A stretch of 64,000 bases of DNA, from assembly GCF_964204865.1 (NCBI RefSeq), contig NC_135254.1, positions 23,469,313 through 23,533,312 of the forward strand, in the 5' to 3' direction. Both the position numbers and the translations under genes were made by a program. This document shows positions 49,301 to 60,215 of this stretch, one piece after another (the first letter of the stretch is position 1; every line of letters begins with the position of its first letter). Origin of the DNA: Styela clava (Eukaryota; Chordata; Ascidiacea; Stolidobranchia; Styelidae). Below the pieces are notes generated by a model. The model had not been told where the DNA came from. It saw nothing but the letters and a program-made list of their open reading frames with translations, and ran no database searches.

Positions 49301-52300
49301 ATATATCTTCCCATTTAACTACAAACAGCTCATAGTACTTTGGAAGGTTGCTCGCAACTTGACACATAAATTTTTGCAACTTTAGATGAAAACCCAAGGT
49401 TAAATTTTATTTATATTCGTTTATCTTTTATTCATAATAAGTTTAAACTTTTCAGGTTACGACTCTTATTGTTATATGGCATAATAAAAAAAAAATTCAA
49501 CTAAACACGTTCTAATCTAATATTTGTCCATTTTTGATGACTTCAACACATCACTGATGGTAAAATACAAAAATCAAATATCGAATTTTCTTCCCTACTT
49601 GATAGACATAATTGCGTGTCATTATCTATCATTTGTACTGGCTCCAAAACAAAACAAGTGATATTTTGAAAAATTATTTGTATAAATAAATAACTGTAAA
49701 GTGAAGATATAGAATGCTATAGCCTATAAGTGGTATTTATTTTGCCGGTATTGGGTATCACTGAATAAAGTCCGAGTGGGATTACGAATATTTCGAAAGA
49801 TGTCCAGTGTATAATAGACCTAAATCTTCAAAAATAAACCATCTAAAACTGAGAAAGGTTGTTTAATGTTTATGGTGTGAACCGCGCAGTGATTACATTG
49901 TGATCACAGCTTTGAATACATTTGGGAAAATACGAAACCACTGGAGATTCAAGACACATTTTTATTTTTTGACTATGAATGTAGATTATTCGGTACTCCC
50001 GTAGTGTGTGTACCAGGTTAGGGTTAGGCCAAAATTTTATTCCGATTTTCCTTATTTTAGTTCTATTACGATTTCGGGGGCTGTCTGTGTTATAGTCAAG
50101 TGAATTTACCTCCTGACCATAGGTTTCAGTCCCTTCACACAACTTCATGTGAAATGGGCAAACAAAATCAGTTACCTTCATATTGGTACACACACTTCCG
50201 GAGCGCCGAATATTCTATCCAGAGATTCAAATTCATCGTATTAAGAATGTTTTGGTGATAAACAGATGTTAAGAGGATTTTTTTTGCACACGAACAATGC
50301 GTGTTTATAAATTTGTCTACTTTAAATAGACTAGTTTTGCCCTTGCCGCCTTACATTTTCATTTGTGCACGTCCGTTTTGTACTGAAATGTTTATTAATT
50401 TGGTTAGATATATGGTAGATTTGACTAAACTTCTCTCTGGCCAACTATCTGACAACAAAGAACGCATTCAAAGCGATGGTGCGATTATGCGGTAGCCGGA
50501 GATAATGTTTAGTAATCGGGAAATGAGGAACAAAAGCTTTTATCCTAAATTTCCCCGGGGACCACGGATGGTAATAATACTTGCTAAAGGATTAAGTGTC
50601 AAACAGACGTTTATTTTATTTACTTTCAAATAATTGAGCAGGTGTGAATGATGGTTATGACATTATCATATAAAGAGTATTAATGTGAGAAATCCTATGA
50701 AGGAGTTTGTAACAAAATATTTGTTATTTTTTTTTAAATCTAAGTCGAAATTTCCTTGATTACCAAACTCAAACTTCTCGTTATAGTTAATTTTGAATAC
50801 GGTATTTAGAAAGCTCATTATAATGAATTGTCTAATACATAGTACTTTCCTATATTTATCTCGTCTTGTTTAATGATTTGGTGGTGACAAAATCTGTGCA
50901 TGTGTGCTTTAATTCTATTTCTTGATTGTGATCTAACAGGCCATTCGCCTCCATCCAACACATTTTGGAGAGTTTAACAGTGTAGAAATCTTTTTCGCCT
51001 TCATTATGTTGCATCTTGTTAACGGTAACAAATACTGAAAAAATGTTACTACACTTACATGTTCTGTTCTAAATGTATGACAATATTGGTTCGTTAGAGG
51101 TTCGCCTGGATTCCTCGACACGAAAGCCAGAATATGTTCTTGGGGAACGCAAGTCGTGTATGATATCCTTCGCAATGCATGCGACATATACGTTTCCTGT
51201 GTAAAATGAAAAAATGCTTGAATAAATTATAAAAAAAAAACATAAACGAATTTGATACAACACCTAAGAAAAGAGGTTGATTAGCTAAATTGATTATACA
51301 TAATATTAATATTTAACTTATCACAGACAATTAATTTGCCATTTTGGAAGAGTTACCATTTTAACATTTAAAATAAAAAGGCGTCAATTGTCGAATATTA
51401 ATTGTTTAATTTCCATCGATTTTAGCAAAATTTCGGTGAATATTATCATGAAAGCACTGCTGAATGATAACTCACATTATTGAATTCCTCGGGAGAAGTC
51501 TAGAATTCATATTAATTTGTACACATATATATGCTCTAATTCTTAAGGTTAATAAATTTGAACTACACCGTTACGTATATATAATTTAATATTTCCCATA
51601 AGTTAGTATTAGATAACCAACCAAAATTTCTACAGGAATTCGTCGTGCCTATATGGCTATAGAATGGTTGACGTGATAGATCGATATTTCCAGTAGCCGT
51701 TTTATTTGCCATCATCTTTTTTAAATGGATTTAAATAAATGGAAACGTCCGTTAGATAGGTTATCTATTGCTTATGTCGATAATATTGTATTTTTGACCA
51801 ATTATTGCAGGCATCTTACACCCCAAATTTAGAAACGATTTTTCATACAATGCTATTCCGCCGTGAATTTTATATTAAAATTTGAAACTCTTTTCGGCTG
51901 ACGCGGACTTCGAATATTGCTGACTCAAGTGCTGACTATACATGCTATTGAGAAAAGTCTTTAGAGTATAAATTAGCGTGCAAATTATTTTTGTTTAATA
52001 GGAGTATTAAGCAGGTATTCCAGAATATGCAAACTTGCAGAACGTAGAATAAATGCAAATATTCGGCGATGACGTTTGATACCGTATAACGATAAAAGCA
52101 ATATGACATAGATAGAAAAAATCGCTGACACTGCGGCTATTCATTTTATCATAATATTTGAGACGAAGAATAAACGATTCACAATAGCGTTAGAACTTAT
52201 GACACTATTTACGTTTTTATTTTAATGATATTTCTTGTTCACAGTATTCACATAAAATAGTTGGAGGAAATCAATATACAGCGGCCCTGTTCTGTCATAT

Positions 52301-55300
52301 GACTCACAAACCAGACACATGAAACACAAAAACTTCATGTTCGGTTCCAAAACATGTCTTGCTCAAAAAGTAATTTTTATCTATAAAACAGACAAGATGA
52401 AAAAAACAGTAACTGTAACACAAATTCCTAAAAAAATTGACTAGTCTTGAAGCAATGAATAGCATATTTATTATAAACCAAGGATAAAGGATGCTAGAAT
52501 AAGATATTTTTCTGATCTTTTCCACGCACCTTCATTGTAGGATCACATATCTTCACACCACCCAATGTCATGGCAATGCAAACCATCTTCAACTTTGCTG
52601 GTTCACCTTTCTGTAACATAAATAAAAATAAATTCCATATTAGGCAGGTTAGACGTGTGATGTGGAAGTACTGTGTTTGAGAAAATATTATCCAATATAT
52701 ATCGATATAGAAATTAGTAGCCTGAACTTTATCATGTAATCACTTGGCAGTTGACTTGGTTTTCGCGCTTGTTGTCGCGTCCATGATTGACATGGCGTCC
52801 TTTGAATGATCACGTGCAACGGTGTTATGGAATGCGTACTAAATAATGCATTGAGTTTAACTCTGAACAATCTTTTTTCAGCTTGCGGTTGTGCAAAGCT
52901 AAAGAACCACAGACTTAAATGGATTTCAAAAGTGGGTTTTATAGCTTTGGCCCGTCGAGTATTTTAAGCAAACGATAGAAACCAAAATCGCCCAGCAAAA
53001 AGTGTTCTGTTAATTCAACGGGAAGGAATCTAAAATCAAATCGAGAACAGAGAAATTTGTATTTATTTGCTGCTAAGGCCCACTTGCAAAGTGTATCGAG
53101 ATGCTGATCTGCTCATTTATCTCAACAGCGTATGGTTTTGGACCGTTCAGAACTGGAAATCGAAATGTTTTGTTTTCAGGCTGATCATTATAAATCTTTG
53201 GTTCCTTTCCTAGTTACGGCAAAAACTAGTGACACTTAGACATATAACAAATAATAGAATAGAGCGGATGTGCATTTTATGACAATTTACATCGTGCATT
53301 TTCTAAAGTTTCAAACGTATAAAATTCTGCTATCCAGTACCCGAAACCCCACAAAAAAAGTTTTTTTTTCATATTCACTCTTGACAATTTTGATCAATTC
53401 AATGTGAAATGTCAAAGCCTAATATTTTGAGTAGATTAAACAGTGCAAAATGTAATATTAAACTGGCGTCTCACGGTCTTTTTATTTACGTTGACGGTAA
53501 AGTTCGTAACGTCGAGGCGTATAATTGCAATGAAATTGTCGAAAGAGAGGTCAATCGTCAACTGATTTGGAACAAAAATAGTCTGGCAAATGATTTGCGC
53601 AATTTCAATGCGATGCCCCCAGGGATGCCAACCGATGGTCTGCGATCTCGCACATTTTATACTCAATCGGCCTCGACCCAACACCATATCGTGCTTCCAT
53701 ATGGATGGTTTGTTAGGCCCGCGCCAAGGCTAGCGTATTTCGAATTGAATTTACCGCGACGTTATCGCAATGATATTCCCAATCGTCTAAGAGGATGTTT
53801 CCCATATACATATTCGACTACCGTGTATATAGATAACACTCCAATAGTCGAGGTCAACTTGTTAGTACCTCGTAATGCAATTACATGTAAAATTGCCTTG
53901 TATAGCAACACGTGCTTTAGTATCAAACCTATACAAACCGCCTGGAAATGAAACGGCTGATAAATTAAGAGTTGATGCGCTGTATTAAATTCTAAAGTGA
54001 TACGGGTGTTGAAAAGACCTATGATTTCACATGGAAGAGAAATCCATATTTCATTACTTGCTTTTCTGGGTATGCCTAAGAGCTGAATAAATTTTGTCCA
54101 AATACAAATATATGATGTAGAAAGTTTACCATGATGCCCAAATTTAGAATTTCGTTCAATTTTCAAAAACTCATTATATCAAACACACGTGATAATTAGT
54201 CATGCAGAAGTGAAATTAAATTTCGATCTGAATGCACGTAATTACGTCATTTTATGTTCGCAACAAGGATCTTATGCAAGCGATTGACAAAATGTTAGTT
54301 ATACCACTCTTCTTGGTTCATGCCATCGTTGGCCAGTAATGCTAAACAGAATTTATTGACAAATCATAGATAAATGTACGGTCATTAAGGATCACATTTT
54401 TATACATGGTCTTTACAGCGCTCCGTGTAGAAGGAATGAAACCGACTTTATATGATTAATGTTACTACCACGTATGGTAATAAGAATGATACGATTAGAA
54501 GTCTGAACACAGCTGGATCGAAATGACGTCATCCTGAGTATCGTCAGTGCTGACTAATGTAAAGTAGGGCATATTTACCGATATCAATTCCAATTGCTTC
54601 CCGACGTAGGTGGCCCGTTCTTCCGGTGTTCGGCCAGTGACGGGAAACGATCCCAAATACTGTAAAATATGCAAAGCAATGATGATATTATTCAGATGAT
54701 CGTTGTACCATATGATACAAAGAATAGTGTTTATATAAACATCACCTCTTTTACTCGCTATAGCAATGGCCCATAATTGTTCGTCTATATACAGACAAGC
54801 CTCGTTTATGTCATTCGCATGTTGAACGCAGTCAAAATGGTAGCTTTGGACACACAATTTTGTGTTGAGACTCATGTACGGCCATGACCACTTGCGAATT
54901 CAAGGATATAAGTGTATGAGGTGAACCCTTATAGTACACCAAGATTGCAACTATTGCTTGCTTAGCAGAATGATAACTTGGTCGACATTAAATACACAAA
55001 GAAAAAAAGGAGATTTCTGTAACAAAACTTCACTCACAATACCGCGATCAAAACTTTGATATCCAGCGGATTTTAGGTAATGAAAAAGGGGATAAAGAAT
55101 GGTCCCTGTTTTGTTAGCATTTCAAAGCAAATTGCTTGAACTCGAATTGCCGCAAGGTTAGAAGGGTTTAAAGTGCTAATTAAAATGTTGCCGTTGAATA
55201 TTATAATTGTTGTTTACGTGTGAAAATGTGAGCTGCCAACAGGCAATAAAATACTTATATATATAATTAAAATTATTTTATGAGGTTGACAGGAGGACAG

Positions 55301-56197
55301 AATATTTAAAATGCAATGTTGGAAAAATGTAACGTTGAACGTCACTTGCACATTTACCAACTTCTACATGATCGGATTTTTGCAAGTTGCAAGAAATATG
55401 CAAAGTTTGCAATTAGACGTGACAAAAGAATTCGTGAAAGCTTGTCTTAGAACGTATTTTCAAAAGTAGTAAACCATGATAGGACCATGTCAGATCTATC
55501 TTGACAAAATGTTCATTAAACACTTTATTTTTGAACACTTATCAAAACCGATAATTTGATTGTTTCAAATCAAACTTTGATTTATTTTATTATCTGCTGT
55601 TATGCATTCATCAGACTATTTCATGTGATGTTTCACACCATGAATTTGGACAATTTTGGGCAAATCAGCCACTGATTCGCATCCGTTTAAATATTTTATA
55701 AGGATCAGCATCGTCTACTCTCTTTATCACACCATACAGACAGAAAGTAATATTGTATGGTGGTAGGAACAACTTAGTCACCCTCATAGCTTACTTAGAA
55801 TTCCTCAATCTAAATGATATTTTTAGATTCAAAACAATGTTTTACAGCAGCTGGCTGACAGTGTCAAATGATGAATCGATGACACATTTACCTGAAGTGG
55901 AATGCAGCACACATATAAAAGCCACTTCACAAGGAGAATGCTGGCGATCCATGTGCTTAAGCGTATTCGATCTGAGAGCTTGGTTTTTACCAAAATATAA
56001 GTTACCCATGTTCACATATATTTATTCATTTCCACATAAGACTTTGATAACCTTACCTCGGCTATTCTAGGTGCAGTTTCATCGGGAAGAGGCTTAATCA
56101 TATCATGTAGCATGTTTCCTTGTGCGGCCTGTTTTTCCTCTTTAGAAGTTGTCAAATTAGTTTCAATGTCTTCGTCCGCGGTTGATAAATCCTCCAT
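40310..56197 (-). CDS. SH2D5-like adaptor with PTB and SH2 domains (13 coding exons, 781 aa)
   Basis: Exons (minus): 56197-56057, 54659-54579, 52610-52530, 51196-51059, 47314-47192, 46506-46387, 45881-45715, 45053-44946, 44671-44517, 44439-43686, 43596-43411, 41391-41232, 40441-40310; phases agree and the total is 782 codons. Residues 48-170 form a PTB domain, with YLGSFPVTGRTPEERATYV at its start, SHALRRISYTTCVPQEHILA and NQYCHTFRTEH, then a C-terminal helix IIGGAFLTAY. Residues about 676-775 form an SH2 domain (AWYHPALP, DGSFLLIRP, FPHVYILIAQYS). This order and the PTB wording match vertebrate SH2D5. Between them lies about 490 residues of low-complexity, Ser-rich linker with a KKKKKKY stretch. 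The SH2 FLVR element reads FLLI, so the phosphotyrosine-binding Arg is replaced. Exon 7 may instead end at 45745 in the same phase. It acts in intracellular signalling; the role here is inferred from the family. Confidence 0.85.
48129..48937. mobile_element. MITE with about 55-bp terminal inverted repeats (adaptor intron 4)
   Basis: The left end atatatcgtcacgctaataa, followed by gaattgcgtaagtca, is mirrored at 48880-48937 with few mismatches. The inverted repeats extend through gcagttttgag. The interior is non-coding. The flanks are AT-rich and a TA duplication is possible but not decisive, so the superfamily is uncertain. Confidence 0.85.
49991..50209. mobile_element. MITE of the gtgtgtaccaggttaggg type (adaptor intron 4)
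   Basis: The left end cggtactcccgtagtgtgtg and the right end cacacttccggagcgccg are inverted, with taccaggttagggttaggcc just inside. About 219 bp, homologous along its length to 58906-59118. The 107-codon frame across it is incidental. No clear TSD. Confidence 0.75.
53318..53324 (+). promoter_or_regulatory. TATA-like box upstream of the 180-aa ORF
   Basis: TATAAAA about 85 bases before the ATG at 53409, a plausible distance for a short leader. Such motifs also arise by chance in AT-rich DNA. Confidence 0.35.
53409..53951 (+). CDS. Unrecognised intronless 180-aa protein, antisense within adaptor intron 2
   Basis: An uninterrupted frame of 181 codons, one of the longest unspliced open frames in the window outside the transposase and the large adaptor exon, and richer in G+C than the AT-rich sequence around it. 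I do not recognise the protein. It is moderately basic, with no signal peptide, membrane segment or obvious repeat. It has a hydrophilic middle (MPPGMPTDGLRSRTFY) and a region with LPRRYRNDIPNRLRGCFPY. A TATAAAA lies 85 bases upstream and ATTAAA 33 bases downstream (53984), followed by a GT-rich stretch, so it could be a complete small gene or retrocopy. The opposite frame (54166-53762) is shorter and less convincing. It overlaps no exon of the host gene. A chance frame is not excluded. Confidence 0.5.
   Translation: MSKPNILSRLNSAKCNIKLASHGLFIYVDGKVRNVEAYNCNEIVEREVNRQLIWNKNSLANDLRNFNAMPPGMPTDGLRSRTFYTQSASTQHHIVLPYGWFVRPAPRLAYFELNLPRRYRNDIPNRLRGCFPYTYSTTVYIDNTPIVEVNLLVPRNAITCKIALYSNTCFSIKPIQTAWK
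53984..53989 (+). terminator. Possible polyadenylation signal of the 180-aa ORF
   Basis: ATTAAA 33 bases after the stop, with gtgatacgggtgttg downstream as a GT-rich element. Confidence 0.3.
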
Positions 56198-58905
56198 TAT
56201 ATAATGAAATTCTTAGTTTTAGTGGCAGTTACTGATAGTATAATAGGTAACAATTTAGATTTTTATCTTTGCAAAGCGTTCCCAGACAAATCTAACCGGC
56301 TACCCGATTTCAGCAGCATTTACTACACTTTTCAGATAATAATTTTTGTTGATGAGAACGTTTTCAGAGCGGTAAAGCCGGACGTAGCATATAACAGAAC
56401 TGATGTTTTACAAGTAACTTAACCAACTATCACTTCCCGGAACAAACGACGTGTTCAATTAGTATTGATAAAGTAAGTATACGACTTGAGAAACGATGTC
56501 ATTAATTTTGACTACTGGCTCTTCAGAGCATATCTATCAATTGTTTTAACGTGTATCACGCTTGATCAACAAACGAAAAATTCCAGTAGTGTCGCCAAGT
56601 CAGTTTGCTAAGTCCACTGTTAGACGTGTGATGAACCAAACGGTTTCCGTCATGTGACACGTCTGTACGCTTTGTGCAATGTTGATCATGCTGCATAAGT
56701 ATCCGTAACATACCAAATAAATCAATTCAGCCTGGTACCGACATCCTAGAATTATCAATCGCATATTCATGAGTTGTTGGCAAGTTATGTTGTTACCAAA
56801 CTCCATTTAAATACAACAAATCAGGCCAAATCAGGCTTTTTAGAAAAACTATCTATTACTACACTGCAGCACTGTGAAATGGTGGCAAATCACGTTTGCT
56901 AAACAAAGCAGACAATCTCGATTGCAGCTTGAGCTCTTTGGTCTAAAAACTCTATAATAAGTAACAACAATCCCATCTGGCGAACTTCCTTCTAACAAGT
57001 GTAACATTTTCATGTTTGTTTTCAGTTTGATCTAAACACGGCGATCGACCCAACACAAAATTATTTTCCGCGAAACGAATGAACTTATTGTCGAGAGCGT
57101 CGGAGGTCTAATAACGTTTCTTCAGTTACCGACAATATTATTAAATCTAATTTATATGCGACAGCCCTGAAACGGCAGAACGGCATAAATATTTTTCATT
57201 GGTGCGTTTAGTTCTAGCAACAAGTAAAATTACTTTACGCAACGCACGAACGCAAAATATGTTTACATATAAAATATATTTAAAAGATAAGCATATTTTA
57301 TTACTAAATTTAAAATTGTACATGTTAGTTTTCGAAACATTCCGAATGTAAAATCGACAAAACATAAGTGCGCCTGATTTTTGATTTCCTTCGAACAAAT
57401 CTCACTCTACCTTACCTAAGTATTTCAGCATCTAAACCTCGCTAATACTTGTAATAATATTTCATTATTGTTCTAAGTTGCGACATCCGTCCAGAAGAGT
57501 ATTTCAGGAACGCTATCCGCATAGAGTTCGTCACTAACAGCGACAAGCAGTACTTGACGAAACTGCAATTTGTGCGTAATATTTCTCGATATCGTCAAGG
57601 CGCGTGAGTCATAACGAGCGTCAATGCCGGCAATAAACTAGGAGGCAATTGCCCGATTTAGCGACATTAGCATCGATATAATCAAACGATGTAACTTTCT
57701 CTTTCGCCACATATGAATGACAAACGATTTTATGAATAAAAATATTCAACAATAATATTTGACGCAAGCGGACAACTCAATTTTCTTATTACTTCATAGT
57801 TAAGGGCAACGCCGATGTAGGCAAAAACGCAAGATCACGCAAACTTGCTATATGCTTTTTGTTCAATTGCGTTATTGCCACATATTTCTCATTTCATGTG
57901 ATTCTTATTACGACGATGCGTACTATATTGTTATTGTTTTGCCACTAAAGATAGGTTAGGACAGGTTATGTTAGATTACGTTATAACCTACTCTAACTAA
58001 AATAAACCGAATTACAGAAAGTGTTTGGTGGAGCAATAACAGAATAGTACGCATTATTAGTTAGACTTTGCGTTATGTGTTTAGTTGAAACAAGTTAAGG
58101 CCATCGTTTTATAGATAAGACGTCTACATTCAGCTTTGTACTGAAAACGAGTCAGGACTTCTTGCCCATTGGAATTACTAAATATTACTCGAGAAAGTCT
58201 ATTATTATCATTATTAGAAAAAATAATACCAAGATTTACAATAACAACGGTGTATCGTGTTCAATGACATCTAATATTTTCCACAGAAAGATCATATTTG
58301 TTTTTCATTATATCCATTTAACTAATTCATTTAAAATTGATCGTAGATTAACCTGTTGAATCGAGTGGCTCTTTGCTGGTCTCTAGTGGGGATGATGATT
58401 TTAAGGTATTCAAGGCCATAATATAGTAGAGTGATTGTATATAAGAGTCATAATGTTACCACGATTACCGTTAGGTAAAGACCGTTAGCTAACTATATTC
58501 AGATATAACAATTAGGTATTTTGGGAAGGAAGACTACGGGTACTGTAAAAAAATTGATACTTGGGCCTTGGGACACCGTGTGTCATTCTGCAAGACGAGT
58601 CCAATACCTTTGTGACTATCTCTGTGCTCAGATGACCTCGTCAGGTTGTGAACTTGTGACCAGACTTGATTTGTAAATTTGATTTCAAACATTTGAGTGA
58701 TCACGTGATAGGTTTCGGTGTGAATCGCACAGACTCCTGTATAGTGGGATTTGACATATTTGAGCAGCTACCTCTTGTCTCTTCTGAACTTGTTGTGAAA
58801 TAATGTTACTGAATACTAATCTCATTCAAATATTAACCCTTTGCTACAGTAATGTACTGCTCAGTTACCATTAATAATAACCGACAATCTTAAAGTAGCA
58901 TTTTT
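56198..58905. other. Upstream region of the adaptor gene
   Basis: No coding region supported. This should hold the promoter of the minus-strand adaptor gene. No clear TATA box was found beside 56197. Confidence 0.5.
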
Positions 58906-59118
58906 GTATACTCCCGTAGTATGTGTACCAGGTTAGGGTTAGGCCGAAATTTCATTCTGATTTTCCTCTTTTTTAGTTCTATTAGGAGTTCGGGGACTGT
59001 GTATGTTAGCCAAATGAATATCCCAGCTCATAGGTTTCAGTCCCTTCGCACAACTTGATGTAAAACAAGTAAACAAAATTAGTTACTTCCATATTGGTAC
59101 ACATACTTCTTTAGCGCC
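58906..59118. mobile_element. MITE of the gtgtgtaccaggttaggg type, second copy
   Basis: Homologous to 49991-50209 from actcccgtagtatgtgtacc to ggtacacatacttctttagc, about 210 bp. The ends are inverted relative to each other over gtatgtgtacc. Confidence 0.75.
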
Positions 59119-59165
59119 ATTATTGCAAGACAAATCGCTCCTGACTTCTCTTTTTTTTTCTACTG

Positions 59166-59471
59166 CAGCGGTTTCCAAGTTGTGGGTAACTATTAGGTAA
59201 CAATAGAGCTATAGCATTACTTGCTGCAATTTTGTGAGTGATTTTTTCAGTATTTTTAAGGAAAATCAGGCAGAGATAAAGAAGAAGAGTTGACCTTTTG
59301 TCTTTTTTCCGTATGCCTACATGTTTACAAACTGTAAAAGCCACGAAGTGCACATTCAGAATCACAAAATAGAGTTTTATTCAAAGGAAGAATTTTTTCT
59401 CGCGTAAGATCGCCGTGGGTTTTTCCCCTGATAATTTGGTGCCGCAGGAACAAAAAGTTTGGCAACCGCTA
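59166..59471. mobile_element. 306-bp hAT-like MITE
   Basis: The left end cagcggtttccaagttgtgg and the right end aaaagtttggcaaccgcta are inverted. The flanks ttctactg and tcctattg agree at 6 of 8 positions, as a decayed 8-bp duplication. Its ends resemble those of the hAT at 28808, which begins cagcgtttcccaaact. Confidence 0.65.
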
Positions 59472-60215
59472 TCCTATTGCATTACTGACTGCCCTCGTTG
59501 ACGTATGGCTAGCTATTTTTCTTTTATCATCTCACATTTGTTTACCTCGTTACTTGATTTCTGTTTACAAACGTTCCTTCATTGCTTACTGTATGCCTGA
59601 CTATTGTCCTCGACTACCCGCCCTTGTCATATTTAATATGCTAACCTTAACCTCTTTCCATCCCTGGTCCGCTTCTCGATCCTGGTTAGTCGTCATACTC
59701 TTTACACACAGTCTCTCAGTACAAATCGTTCTCCACTGTGATATTCGAACACACTCTTATACCTCGCCTAATTTATTACCGTATGGGATCAAATTATTAC
59801 TTCTTTATCAGATTTTTATTGAAGTTAAACTTGGCGACCAGGCATAATCACTTTACTAATTGCTTATCCACTGAATGCTTGCTTGCTTCGTGCAAATAAT
59901 ATGATATCGTCTATTTAATTTTCGATCGGTTCGATTCAGTGTATTTATAACAATGTACTTAACAATCTATTCGAATGGTAAAAATCACTGTATATAAGTA
60001 TTTCAATAGAGCTTCCTAGACGATTAAAAGAATTTGTAGCGATACCATAAACACCCATTGTAAACAAGATGAGACGCGCACACTTCCAAAATCTAGGAAA
60101 CTTGTCTTAGTTCAATAGTGCTTTGAAGTCATTCAGATATGAACTTGAACAATATATATATTAACACTCATATTCAAATCTTGCTTCATTTGTTTATTAT
60201 TGACAAGAAGCAATG
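59472..60215. other. Downstream of the lectin gene
   Basis: No gene supported. On the minus strand aataaa (tttatt at 60192-60197) lies 19 bases after the lectin stop and may be its poly(A) signal, though this is close. Confidence 0.4.

Noticed and set aside
49991..50050. Interstitial telomere repeat
   Set aside because: Only two TTAGG(G) units and always within the same MITE; not a telomeric array.
49870..50193. 107-codon minus frame
   Set aside because: Mostly made of a MITE that recurs at 58906-59118.
53762..54166. 134-codon minus frame overlapping the 180-aa ORF
   Set aside because: Partly a shadow of the opposite frame, with no splice or promoter support. The plus-strand frame is the better candidate.
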